A stretch of 55,594 nt of DNA from UMGS1052 sp045532035 (GTDB lineage Bacteria; Bacillota; Clostridia; Oscillospirales; CAG-382): the NCBI GenBank assembly GCA_045532035.1, contig JAZSFD010000015.1:1-55594 (forward strand), read 5' to 3'. The position numbers and the translations under genes were made by a program. Under the pieces are notes generated by a model. The model had not been told where the DNA came from. It made no database searches and saw only the letters and a program-made list of their open reading frames with translations. Shown here piece by piece: positions 8,155 through 16,623 of this stretch (positions are counted from its first letter, which is position 1; each line of letters begins with the position of its first letter).

Positions 8155-8985
8155 ATGGACAACAGAATAAGAGTGGTATTGGCAGACAACGACAAGGACT
8201 TCCGCGCGAAGATCAGAAACAGTCTTTCGGCAAGCCGTTTTGAGATCGTAGGTGAAGTAAGCGACGGAGTGTCGGCAGTTGAATGCATCTGCCGCGTAAA
8301 GCCGGATTTGGTAATAAGCGAGCTTTGGATGTCAAAGCTTGACGGCATCGCCATCATGAAGGAGGTCTCGAAGATCGCCAACATCAAAAAGCCGAAATTT
8401 GTCATAGTAACAGGTCTGAACAATATGGAAATGGTGCGCGACGCAACAGATGCAGGTGCGCTTTACTGTATGATGAAGCCTATTGATTTCGGATATCTGG
8501 AAACAAAGCTTGTGTCGATATTCAACGGCTTCAATCGTGACCGCGGAATTAAGGAAAAGGAAGAAAAACGCGAAGATCTTGAAACACAGGTAACAAAGAT
8601 AATACACCAGATCGGCGTTCCCGCACACATAAAAGGGTATCAGTATCTGCGCACAGCCATCATCATGACCGTCTCCGACAGCGAGATCATCAACTCTGTC
8701 ACAAAGATACTTTATCCGTCGGTTGCAAAAAGATACGCCACCACCTCATCAAGAGTTGAACGAGCCATCCGTCACGCCATCGAAGTTGCTTGGGACAGAG
8801 GCGATCTTGATGTTCTGAATTCCATCTTCGGATACACTGTGCAAAATTCCAGAGGCAAGCCTACAAACTCAGAATTCATCGCTCTCATTGCAGACAATCT
8901 CAGACTTCACAACAAACCCGAGCCTCAACAGGAAGAACCTGTTGAAATACCTAAAACTTACACAATGGCACTCGGTATTGTGTAA
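8155..8985 (+). CDS. spo0A: Spo0A-type response regulator with E56 phospho-site
   Basis: A 276-residue homologue of the sporulation master regulator. The receiver domain is residues ~4-125. The C-terminal DNA-binding domain (~145-260) carries the typical GVPAHIKGYQYLR, LYPSVAKRY and SSRVERAIRHAIEVAWDRG blocks. The position of the phospho-acceptor Asp56 is Glu: codon GAG at 8320-8322, in DLVISELWMSKLDG. The acidic pair near the N-terminus is D11-N12 instead of two Asp, and the Pro usual after the Met is Ser. T86 and K108 are kept. I chose the ATG at 8155 because AAGGA sits just upstream and numbering then matches known Spo0A. No spoIVB neighbour is present. Phosphorylation by the usual relay is doubtful. 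Confidence 0.92.
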   Translation: MDNRIRVVLADNDKDFRAKIRNSLSASRFEIVGEVSDGVSAVECICRVKPDLVISELWMSKLDGIAIMKEVSKIANIKKPKFVIVTGLNNMEMVRDATDAGALYCMMKPIDFGYLETKLVSIFNGFNRDRGIKEKEEKREDLETQVTKIIHQIGVPAHIKGYQYLRTAIIMTVSDSEIINSVTKILYPSVAKRYATTSSRVERAIRHAIEVAWDRGDLDVLNSIFGYTVQNSRGKPTNSEFIALIADNLRLHNKPEPQQEEPVEIPKTYTMALGIV

Positions 8986-8994
8986 GCTTTATCA

Positions 8995-9024
8995 ATGAGC
9001 TGTGCCGGAAGCACGGCTCATTTT
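8995..9024 (+). terminator. spo0A terminator
   Basis: GAGCTGTGC and GCACGGCTC pair around a CGGAA loop and are followed by ATTTTT. It begins about ten bases after the spo0A stop. A near-identical copy is found at 9211-9239. Confidence 0.75.
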
Positions 9025-9239
9025 TGAGAGTGTCGCAATGCGCCACTCTTCACTAAGGGGAACGAGTTCCCCCTCGTGTGCTCCCCCGCATGAGGCATTT
9101 TCTCCCCGAAAACGCCTCATAAAGGTGTGTTTTTTGGCAACAAAGTCACCAAAAAACACAAAGTTTAATTGTATTTTATGTTGCATAAAGATTTTGCAAC
9201 AGACTGAAGTGAGCTGTGCCGGAAGCGCGGCTCATTTTT
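8995..9239. repeat. Array of seven consecutive hairpins
   Basis: Seven stem-loops follow each other. They are GAGCTGTGC/GCACGGCTC (~8997-9019), AGAGTG..CGC/GCG..CACTCT (~9026-9050), GGGGAAC/GTTCCCC (~9057-9073), GAGGC..TTTTC/GAAAA.CGCCTC (~9091-9118), GTGTTTTTTGG/CCAAAAAACAC (~9125-9160), TGTTGCA/TGCAACA (~9179-9202) and a repeat of the first (9211-9233). The outer two copies share about 28 of 29 bases as direct repeats. No coding frame is convincing. It may be a structured RNA, a tandem terminator region or a decayed short mobile repeat. Confidence 0.5.
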
Positions 9240-9669
9240 CTTTTTTAAGCCATGTAAGGATATAAAACATCACAGCAGACAAAAGCTGCAGAAGCAGAAA
9301 GACCGCACAGCATGCTATCATATTTCCCTCAAGACTGAGAACAAAGCAAAAAAGATTGACAAAATACAGTGAAAAATCAAGCATCCCCCTGTTTCCCGAC
9401 GCTGTGCTTATGACAATAAGAGCAAGCATCGTGACAAAAAGAAGAATATTGACTAAAGACAATGCAAAAAGCTGTTTTTTTGAAAAAACATATGCAACCA
9501 CCGACGACACAATGCCTGTCACACAAAAAAGCGCCGACAGCACAAGATCAAGCTTCGGAAAGCCGCAGGAGGGCTCTTGTAAAAGCTGTATCACAGGCAT
9601 ACGAAGCATAAGCGCAAGCATAAGCGCAAGCCATATGCACGACACAAAAATGTCAATATGCTTTTTCAT
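9232..9669 (-). CDS. Four-helix membrane protein of unknown function
   Basis: A 145-residue hydrophobic protein with about four predicted transmembrane segments (roughly residues 9-25, 36-64, 72-92 and 104-140) and a Lys-rich end. I do not recognise a family. It begins three bases after the sortase stop codon on the same strand, so it is the last gene of the DUF512-der-plsY-sortase run. Its stop codon falls inside the last hairpin of the downstream array. A ribosome binding site is weak, which fits translation coupled to the sortase gene. Confidence 0.7.
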   Translation of the reverse strand: MKKHIDIFVSCIWLALMLALMLRMPVIQLLQEPSCGFPKLDLVLSALFCVTGIVSSVVAYVFSKKQLFALSLVNILLFVTMLALIVISTASGNRGMLDFSLYFVNLFCFVLSLEGNMIACCAVFLLLQLLSAVMFYILTWLKKEK

Positions 9670-9672
9670 ATC

Positions 9673-11274
9673 TTATTTAACGATCTCTTCAAGCACGCCG
9701 TGTACCACAAAGCGCTTATCGGTGACGGTATTTGTGCAGGTGATAAGGGTCACTACCTTACTGTTTTTATCAAGGGAGATACCCGGTTTTGTGAATATCG
9801 ATTTTGTTTTTATATCCGCAAGGAAGGCTACGAAATCCTCCTCTGAGGCAAACTCGGTCTTGAAGAAGGATTCGGTAGGCTCCGCATCATATGCCGCAAA
9901 GGGTATATACACATACAAGCCCTCTGCCGTATACATCTCGATGGAGCTGTTAAGAAACTGATTCTTATCCTTGAAATTCATGATGGTCTGGAACATGGTG
10001 CCGTCATTCATGTTATGTCCGTAAACACAGGTATTTTTGTTATTGGAAAGCCTTGTGCTGTTGTTGTAATCGGTGAACACTGCACCCGACACGCTGTATG
10101 TTCTGTCAAGTCCGTGACTGAGATAATAATCGTTGTCGCCATGAGGAGAGCGTACGACAGGATAGTCCACTCTTGTGCCTCCGACCTTAATCCACGCGAA
10201 AGCCGAGGAATTTACATATTTCAGCGCCTGGAGATTGGGCAGCATTCTTTCGTATTTTTCGTGCATATCATACACTTCGGGTTCGGGAGCCTTATAGATA
10301 TCACCCTCGTCGGAATAAAGCCTTTCATCGGGGGAAAAGCTTGTGTCCTGTCGGGCATAGCCAAGGGTGGTATAGCCAATAACACCCGAATTGAAAGCCT
10401 CTCGAAGCTTTTCGTTCTTGTTCTTTTCAAGGCTCTTGCGTGCAAAATCCGAAACAAGATTTACAGACGATACGACAAGAACGGCAAGGCAAAGCACCAT
10501 CGCAAGATACCGAAGCACCGAAAGGGTATATTTTTTCTTCTCTTTCTCACCGTTTTTCTTTATATCCTCAGGAGTAAGCGCAGCAAGAATAGCTTCGTTT
10601 TCACGACGCGAATCGGAATCGGAGGTGCCAAAAACGATAGAAGGCTTTTTCCGGGCATCAGCTTTTTTTGTATCATTTTCAGGATGTTTTTTCTCTGTAT
10701 CACTTGACGGCGGCTCGATAGCGCTCCCGCTTTCGGCAAAAACAAGGCCGGCACTCATTTTCCCAACACTTTCAGATTCTTTCGCTTCAGCCTTATCTTC
10801 GCTGAAAAGCTCTTTCATACCGATATCCGAAGTATCGGAATCGTTTTTCAGTTCTTCCACAACTATTCGAGAAAAAAGTTCAGTACTTCCGCGGTGTTCT
10901 GTTTTATCCAAATCGCTGTCTTTCATCAGTTCGCTCATGGATTCCGCAACAATCTCGGAAGTTTCGACTTCGGGCTTGTCGTTTTTCTCCTCATGCGCAG
11001 CAACGCTTTTTTTGACCTGCACATTGTTCTCTGAATGAAAAAAATGAGCTGTCACAAAGCCTTCCTCAGCACTCTCGTCAGGCGAAACGAACACAGAACC
11101 GTCATTGATCTTTTTTTCAGAAAACAAAAAATCCATCTTGCTCTTGTCAAAAAAGTGCGGCTTGGTGCTGCCGACGGCAGCTTTTGCCACCGTTTTTTTT
11201 GCCGACGCAGACTTTTCTCTCGCCACATCTTTTTTGTTAGCGTTTTTCTTGCTTTTTTTGTTATTTGATGGCAT
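9673..11274 (-). CDS. srtB: Class B sortase with long cytosolic N-terminus
   Basis: A 533-residue membrane-anchored transpeptidase. The C-terminal catalytic domain (~340-530) has the class B triad: H420 in VYGHNM, C513 in TLITCTN and R521 in DKRFVVHG. One transmembrane helix spans ~253-275. The ~250 residues before it are highly charged, low in complexity and expected to lie in the cytoplasm; ordinary SrtB proteins have only a short tail there. A GGAGAGG site precedes the ATG. It lies between plsY and a small membrane protein in one operon. No obvious substrate with a sorting signal is visible in the window; the large secreted esterase at 40-47 kb ends without one. Confidence 0.92.
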   Translation of the reverse strand: MPSNNKKSKKNANKKDVAREKSASAKKTVAKAAVGSTKPHFFDKSKMDFLFSEKKINDGSVFVSPDESAEEGFVTAHFFHSENNVQVKKSVAAHEEKNDKPEVETSEIVAESMSELMKDSDLDKTEHRGSTELFSRIVVEELKNDSDTSDIGMKELFSEDKAEAKESESVGKMSAGLVFAESGSAIEPPSSDTEKKHPENDTKKADARKKPSIVFGTSDSDSRRENEAILAALTPEDIKKNGEKEKKKYTLSVLRYLAMVLCLAVLVVSSVNLVSDFARKSLEKNKNEKLREAFNSGVIGYTTLGYARQDTSFSPDERLYSDEGDIYKAPEPEVYDMHEKYERMLPNLQALKYVNSSAFAWIKVGGTRVDYPVVRSPHGDNDYYLSHGLDRTYSVSGAVFTDYNNSTRLSNNKNTCVYGHNMNDGTMFQTIMNFKDKNQFLNSSIEMYTAEGLYVYIPFAAYDAEPTESFFKTEFASEEDFVAFLADIKTKSIFTKPGISLDKNSKVVTLITCTNTVTDKRFVVHGVLEEIVK

Positions 11275-11297
11275 ATCAGCCTCTCCTGTCGAAAAAA

Positions 11298-12053
11298 TTA
11301 GTCCTTTTTGTCTGAGCTTACGGAATATTTCTGCTGTTTTTTCGATTTGGAACCAATCTTGGATTCTTTCCCGGTCATAAGTCTTTCAATATTCGTCTTG
11401 TGAAGGATAACAATAAAAAGTGCGATGATAAACGCGAATATGATCGAAACAGCACTGTAAAACACGGGAAGGTTTTCTTCGATCGCCACCTCAAGTCCGA
11501 CCTGCTGCTTTGCATAGACAAGAAGAGGATAAAGCATTGCACAAACAACAGAGCCGAGAGAAATATATCTCCATATAGCAACGATTATGACAAAAAGCGC
11601 AAGCAGAATCAAAAAGATCTGCCAGTCAAGCATAAGGATGGTTATGGCAGATGCCACAACACCCTTGCCGCCCTTGAAACGGTAATAGCAGGGATAAACA
11701 TGGCCGAGAACAGCAAAAAAACCTGCCACATAGTTTCCGCCGTTGACCGCACCCACAAGAAGCATACCGATCACGATTGAAACGGCTGTTTTGAGTGCAT
11801 CGCCCAAAAATGTCAATGCCGCATCAGCCTTGCCGTAAGTGCGGAGCATATTTGTCATGCCGGCGTTTCCGCTGCCATATTTTCTGATGTCGTCATGATG
11901 CTTAAGTTTTGATATTATCACGGCGAAATTGAGACTGCCGAGGCAGTATGATGCAAGAGCTGTTATGATATAGCAAAGAATCAGCATGGCAAGCTCTGTG
12001 TTGAAAAAGCTGCCAACCATGCCGTTTGTCAAAAGATCGAGAAATGCTTTCAT
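11298..12053 (-). CDS. plsY: Glycerol-3-phosphate acyltransferase PlsY
   Basis: A 251-residue integral membrane enzyme that transfers an acyl group from acyl-phosphate to glycerol-3-phosphate, the first step of phospholipid synthesis. It carries the family motifs GSLNFAVIIS, GSGNAGMTNMLR and the GHVYPCYYRFKGGKGV segment, with about five to six hydrophobic helices. The C-terminal ~25 residues are Lys/Ser-rich and longer than usual. AAGGAG precedes the start. It follows der on the same strand, as in many Clostridia. Confidence 0.95.
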   Translation of the reverse strand: MKAFLDLLTNGMVGSFFNTELAMLILCYIITALASYCLGSLNFAVIISKLKHHDDIRKYGSGNAGMTNMLRTYGKADAALTFLGDALKTAVSIVIGMLLVGAVNGGNYVAGFFAVLGHVYPCYYRFKGGKGVVASAITILMLDWQIFLILLALFVIIVAIWRYISLGSVVCAMLYPLLVYAKQQVGLEVAIEENLPVFYSAVSIIFAFIIALFIVILHKTNIERLMTGKESKIGSKSKKQQKYSVSSDKKD

Positions 12054-12081
12054 GTGCTTTAGCTCCTTTTATGTCAGATTG

Positions 12082-13416
12082 TCAGTCAGACGGATTTGCG
12101 TCGTCCTTCTGGCGGATAACAAGCTTGATGGGAGTGCCTTCAAAGCCGAAGACCTCGCGAAGCTTGTTTTCGATATATCTCTGATACGAGAAGTGGAAAA
12201 GCTCTGCTTCGTTTACGAAAATAACAAATGTGGGGGCTTTTACACCTGTCTGGGTCATATAGTAGATCTTGAGCCTCTTTCCCTTGTCCGTGGGAGGAGG
12301 AACACGGGTTATGGCATCATTCAGAACATCGTTGAGAAGACCTGTGGAAATTCTCATAAGCGACTGATCGTTGACATAATTGACAAGCTCAAAAATACGG
12401 TCAACTCTCTGACCTGTTTTCGCCGAAATGAAAAGCACGGGGGCGTAGGTCATATACGAAAGGGCGGCATAGACATCCTTTCTCATGTTGTCAAGAGTCT
12501 TTCCGTCTTTTTCGATGAGGTCCCATTTATTGATAACGATGACCGAGGGTTTGCCGTTCTCATGGGCAAGACCTGCAACTCGCTCGTCCTGCGCAGTAAC
12601 GCCTTCTGTGGCATCAATCATTATAACACACACATCAGCGCGCTCAATGGCAAGTTGAGCTCTGAAAACACTGTAACGCTCAATATTATTTTCGATCTTG
12701 CCGCTTTTTCTGATGCCTGCGGTGTCAATGAAAGTGTATTTGCCGTGACCGTTTTCGATTTTTGAATCGATGGCATCGCGGGTGGTACCGGAAACATTCG
12801 AAACGATCATTCTCTCCTCACCGAGAATGCGATTGACAAGCGAGCTTTTTCCGGCGTTTGGTCTGCCTATGACCGCAACCTTTATGCTGTCATCTTCTTC
12901 CTCTTCAAAGGCTTCATCGTCTATGTATTCACAGACCTTTTCGAGAATATCTCCGCTTCCTGTACCATGTACCGACGAAAGGGCGATCGGGTCGCCAAGT
13001 CCAAGCTCATAAAACTCATAAAACTCGGGGGGGACCGCACCTATTCTGTCCATTTTATTGACAGCAAGGACAATGGGCTTTCTGCTTTTTCTGAGCATTG
13101 TAGCGATCTCCATGTCATCAGCGGTGACGCCTGCATGAAAATCGCACATATAGATAATTACATCGGCGCTTTCGATGGCAATATTCGCCTGAGCCTTGAT
13201 GTGCATCATAATATCGTCGGTGGTATCGGGCTCGATTCCGCCTGTATCGACCATCATGAGAGTTCTTCCTGCCCATTCAGTCTCAAAATAGATTCTGTCA
13301 CGGGTAACACCGGGGGTGTTTTCCACGATGGAGATGCGTTTTCCGCATACTTTATTGAAAAATGTGCTCTTGCCGACATTAGGTCTGCCGACAATGGCAA
13401 CGATAGGTTTTGACAT
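12082..13416 (-). CDS. der: Double-domain GTPase Der (EngA)
   Basis: A 444-residue GTPase required for 50S ribosome assembly. It has two GTPase domains in tandem: GRPNVGKSTFFN with DTGG and NKMD in the first (~8-165), and GRPNAGKSSLVN with DTAG and NKWD in the second (~180-345). A KH-like C-terminal domain follows (~350-440). Length and order are standard. It begins 31 bases after the DUF512 gene, with AGGTG before the ATG. Confidence 0.97.
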   Translation of the reverse strand: MSKPIVAIVGRPNVGKSTFFNKVCGKRISIVENTPGVTRDRIYFETEWAGRTLMMVDTGGIEPDTTDDIMMHIKAQANIAIESADVIIYMCDFHAGVTADDMEIATMLRKSRKPIVLAVNKMDRIGAVPPEFYEFYELGLGDPIALSSVHGTGSGDILEKVCEYIDDEAFEEEEDDSIKVAVIGRPNAGKSSLVNRILGEERMIVSNVSGTTRDAIDSKIENGHGKYTFIDTAGIRKSGKIENNIERYSVFRAQLAIERADVCVIMIDATEGVTAQDERVAGLAHENGKPSVIVINKWDLIEKDGKTLDNMRKDVYAALSYMTYAPVLFISAKTGQRVDRIFELVNYVNDQSLMRISTGLLNDVLNDAITRVPPPTDKGKRLKIYYMTQTGVKAPTFVIFVNEAELFHFSYQRYIENKLREVFGFEGTPIKLVIRQKDDANPSD

Positions 13417-13447
13417 TTTTACACCTGCTTTCTTTGCAGTTTTCAGC

Positions 13448-14758
13448 TCACAGTCCGAGAATGGAATTCACAAACTCAGCACCGTCCGACGATACGGGAC
13501 AAACAGAAACACCGAGCTTTTGTGAAAGCTCGTCAATTGTCATATCGTCAAGGAATTTGTCGCCCTCATGCCGGAGCATTACCGACGGGATATAGAGCGT
13601 ATTACCAAGATCCTTTCCTTCAAGCGCGGTCAGAAGATCGCTTCCCGTCAGAAGTCCTGCGACAGTCACTCCGCGGCCGAAAAACAAATTCTTTGCCTTA
13701 TAAACATTACAATTTATATTATACCATTTATCTGTGATTTTTTCAACAGATTTTTTAATAAAATCATATGCCGCCTCCCCCGTTACAACAGAAATTTTTC
13801 TGTCATCAGCGGAAATGCCGTCAAGCAGGAGGTTTTCGATCTCAAAATCGATCTCATTTTCCATCGATCGGATCATTCCAACACCGTTTTCGATCTGGGG
13901 ATAGTCCTCATAATATTCCTCGTCGGGAAGCGGAAGACCTGCTTTTATGTACCATTCATCCGAGGCATAGCAGAGATTCACCCCATGCTTTTCGAAATTT
14001 TCTTTTCGGATGCGGTCGATGAGAGAGATAACTTCTCTGCTGTCGTCGGCATCGAAAAGATCAAGGGGGAAAAGACCGCGTCTGTGTGCAGTAAGCCCCG
14101 CCGGAACGACAGCCACACTCTGAACATAAGGATAATACTCCGAAAGCTCGCAAAGTGATCTTTCAAGCTCTTTTCCGTCGTTTATACCCTTGCAAAGAAC
14201 TATCTGGCAGTTCATTGATATGCCGCCGTCGCGGAATTTGTCAAGATAGCGAAGACACTCGCCCGCGTTCTTGTTCTTCATCATCTTCACGCGAAGCTTA
14301 GGGTTGGTGGTATGAACAGAGATATTGACGGGAGAAATGCGCATTTTTATGATGCGTTCAACTTCACAATCGGAAAGATTGGTGAGGGTAACATAGTTGC
14401 CGAAAAAGAAGGAAAGGCGCGAGTCATCGTCCTTGAAATAGATCGATTCGCGCATCCCTTTTGGGTTCTGGTCTATAAAGCAGAAAATACAGCCGTTCCT
14501 GCAGGAATGCTGTTTGTCCATGAGATATGTCTCAAATTCAAGACCGAGCTCATCATATTCGTCTTTTTTAACGATCTTTGCCTCATACGCCTGCCCGTTT
14601 CTCGTCAAAGAAAGGGTGAGTTTTTTTTCGGTGGTATAATAGCGGTAGTCAAGCACGTCGTTTATTTCGTTGGAATTCACCGAAACAAGCACATCTCCGC
14701 CGCAAACACCCGCTTTATGCGCATATGAGCCCTTTTCGACATCTTTTACTGTTACCAT
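13448..14758 (-). CDS. DUF512 PDZ/radical-SAM-like protein
   Basis: A 436-residue protein of the DUF512 family. The first ~60 residues form a PDZ-like domain (VEKGSYAHKAGVCGGDVLVSVN). A cluster C-x3-C-x2-C (CRNGCIFC) near residue ~90 suggests a radical-SAM type iron-sulfur site, followed by FIDQNPKGMR and a TIM-barrel-like region. The DUF512 domain forms the C-terminal half. The family commonly sits directly upstream of der in Clostridia, as here. The reaction is unknown. Confidence 0.88.
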   Translation of the reverse strand: MVTVKDVEKGSYAHKAGVCGGDVLVSVNSNEINDVLDYRYYTTEKKLTLSLTRNGQAYEAKIVKKDEYDELGLEFETYLMDKQHSCRNGCIFCFIDQNPKGMRESIYFKDDDSRLSFFFGNYVTLTNLSDCEVERIIKMRISPVNISVHTTNPKLRVKMMKNKNAGECLRYLDKFRDGGISMNCQIVLCKGINDGKELERSLCELSEYYPYVQSVAVVPAGLTAHRRGLFPLDLFDADDSREVISLIDRIRKENFEKHGVNLCYASDEWYIKAGLPLPDEEYYEDYPQIENGVGMIRSMENEIDFEIENLLLDGISADDRKISVVTGEAAYDFIKKSVEKITDKWYNINCNVYKAKNLFFGRGVTVAGLLTGSDLLTALEGKDLGNTLYIPSVMLRHEGDKFLDDMTIDELSQKLGVSVCPVSSDGAEFVNSILGL

Positions 14759-14864
14759 TTTATCTGTTCCTTCCGATGGGATAATAACAAAAAAGAGAAG
14801 GAGCGATCAATCTTTCCTTCCCATTTTTCATTCTGCTGTATCGTTGGCAAACGGCAAAAACAAG

Positions 14865-15062
14865 TTATGCCTTGGCTTCTTCAGCCTGAGCTGCCGAATA
14901 ATCCTTGCCTGCATAAGTCTTGCAGTTTCTGCAGACTCTGTGCGAAAGGTTATATTCGCCGCACTTAGGGCACTTTGTGAAGCCGGGAATATCGAGCTTC
15001 CAAACATTGCTGCGTCTCTTATCTCTTCTTGCTTTGGATACTTTTCTCTTCGGTACTGCCAT
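14865..15062 (-). CDS. rpmF: 50S ribosomal protein L32
   Basis: A 65-residue ribosomal protein starting MAVPKRKVSKARRDKRRS, with the zinc-binding type CPKC...CRNC pairs. I chose the ATG at 15060-15062, which gives the universal MAVPKRK start and is preceded by GGAGG. The C-terminal tail SAAQAEEAKA is Ala-rich. It follows the yceD-like gene as in most Bacillota. Confidence 0.97.
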   Translation of the reverse strand: MAVPKRKVSKARRDKRRSNVWKLDIPGFTKCPKCGEYNLSHRVCRNCKTYAGKDYSAAQAEEAKA

Positions 15063-15168
15063 CTTTACGACCTCCTTATATAATACATAATGTAAAACAA
15101 TGTAATCTGAGAGCGGCACTCATGAGCAAATCTTGCACCGCAAACTCACATATGTCATTATTATACTA

Positions 15169-15708
15169 TCAATTTCCCTGTTTGTCAAGTAATTTTTTCA
15201 AAACTGCGAGCCTTGGATCAATATTTTTTCCTGAACAGGTACATTTTTCGAAATTCAGGTTCTTTCCACACCCCTGACAGAGGCCTTTACAGTCATCAGA
15301 GCAAAGATGCTTTGACGGAAGCTCCATGAAAAAAAGTCCGTCGGCACATTCGCCGATATCAAGAATTCCCGACGGCGCGAGGATCATTCCCTCCCCTTGC
15401 TCGTTCTGGAGCTCGGTTGCCACAGAATACTGTGCGGAAAAATCAACATTTCTTTCAAGTTCTGCAAGGCATCTTGCACAGCTTGTCTTATATTCACCCG
15501 AAAGGACTATTTCCGCCATAACAAGGCTTTCCGAACGGGTGGAGCCTGAAGCCTTTTCAAAAACTCTGCCGGTAACTCTTACGGGAGAATCGAAAATTAT
15601 ATCGCTGTCAAGATTCTCGGGTTCGAAGCTGAATGAGAAATCGATATTTTTTGTATCCCCTTTGAAGATGGGGTTCAGATCAAGCAAATTCTTGTTTTCG
15701 TTTGACAT
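15169..15708 (-). CDS. yceD: YceD/DUF177 family protein
   Basis: A 179-residue protein of the DUF177 family, linked in other bacteria to large ribosomal RNA accumulation and nearly always next to rpmF, as here. The signature CARCLAELE and the later C-x3-C-x2-C cluster (CKGLCQGCG) are seen, consistent with metal binding. I chose the ATG at 15706-15708 since AAAGGA lies about eight bases upstream. A frame-consistent ATG 15 bases earlier overlaps that site. Confidence 0.88.
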   Translation of the reverse strand: MSNENKNLLDLNPIFKGDTKNIDFSFSFEPENLDSDIIFDSPVRVTGRVFEKASGSTRSESLVMAEIVLSGEYKTSCARCLAELERNVDFSAQYSVATELQNEQGEGMILAPSGILDIGECADGLFFMELPSKHLCSDDCKGLCQGCGKNLNFEKCTCSGKNIDPRLAVLKKLLDKQGN

Positions 15709-15795
15709 AAGCCATCCTTTCAATTACACTGAAAACAAACATTCTAATTATATAGAAACAAAACCGATTTGTCAACAGTAAATATTGACAAAAAA

Positions 15796-16611
15796 TCATT
15801 TTCTGCCTGCGATTCTTCCGAGGGCTGCAAAAATCGAAAAGCAAAGCGCGTTAACAACAACAATGCTTGCGCCTGTAGGCATCTCGGAATAATAGGAAAG
15901 CACAAGTCCCAGTACAAAGCAAACCGCCGACACCGCCACAGAACATATGACGACGCCCTTAAAGCTTTTGAAAATACGCATTGATGTGAGAGCCGGAAAG
16001 ATCACAAGACTTGATATGAGAAGAGTTCCCATGATGCGCATTCCGATGACTACCACAAGGGCGGTGAGAAGCGCAATGACAGTCTTATACACTCCGACTT
16101 TTGTGCCCGACGCCTTTGCAAAATCCTCGTCATAGGTCACAAGGAAGATATCGTGATAGCAAAGGACAAAAACCGCAATCACAACAATTGCAAGGGGGAT
16201 GCAATAATAGAGCTCCTCTTTGCCAACAAGCCAGATACTTCCGAACATATAGCTGTTTACATCAATGCTGATATTTCCGAGGCTCGCAGCACAAACACCG
16301 ACGGCAAGCGCAGTGCTCGAAATAAGCGCTATGGCAGAATCGCCCTTGATGCTGCTTGATTCGGAAAGTCTCAGAAGCAGAAAAGCCGTGAGCATCACAA
16401 CAGGTATGGTTATAACCAAAGGTGCCGTGTTCAAAGCAAAAGCAATGCTCAATGTGCCGAAAGCCACATGGGAAAGTCCGTCTCCTATCATTGAGCAACG
16501 CTTCAGTACAAGGCAGACGCCGAGAAGCGCCGCGCACAGAGACACCAAAAGTCCGATGACCGCACCGCGGGTTATCATGGGTTGGGATATTACCGCTTTT
16601 ATAAATTCCAT
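15796..16611 (-). CDS. znuB: Zinc ABC transporter permease ZnuB
   Basis: A 271-residue membrane permease of the ABC-3 metal family, with about eight hydrophobic helices. It carries the typical DGLSHVAFGTLSIAF segment near residue ~45 and a MRIMGTLLISSLVIFPA segment. It follows the ATPase gene by 12 bases and forms the last gene of zur-znuA-znuC-znuB. Zinc rather than manganese is inferred from the linked Zur-type regulator and the His-rich binding protein. Confidence 0.92.
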   Translation of the reverse strand: MEFIKAVISQPMITRGAVIGLLVSLCAALLGVCLVLKRCSMIGDGLSHVAFGTLSIAFALNTAPLVITIPVVMLTAFLLLRLSESSSIKGDSAIALISSTALAVGVCAASLGNISIDVNSYMFGSIWLVGKEELYYCIPLAIVVIAVFVLCYHDIFLVTYDEDFAKASGTKVGVYKTVIALLTALVVVIGMRIMGTLLISSLVIFPALTSMRIFKSFKGVVICSVAVSAVCFVLGLVLSYYSEMPTGASIVVVNALCFSIFAALGRIAGRK

Positions 16612-16623
16612 TCTTCCGCCTCC

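Noticed and set aside
8995..9239. CRISPR array
   Set aside because: The hairpins differ from each other and there is no regular repeat-spacer pattern or cas gene.
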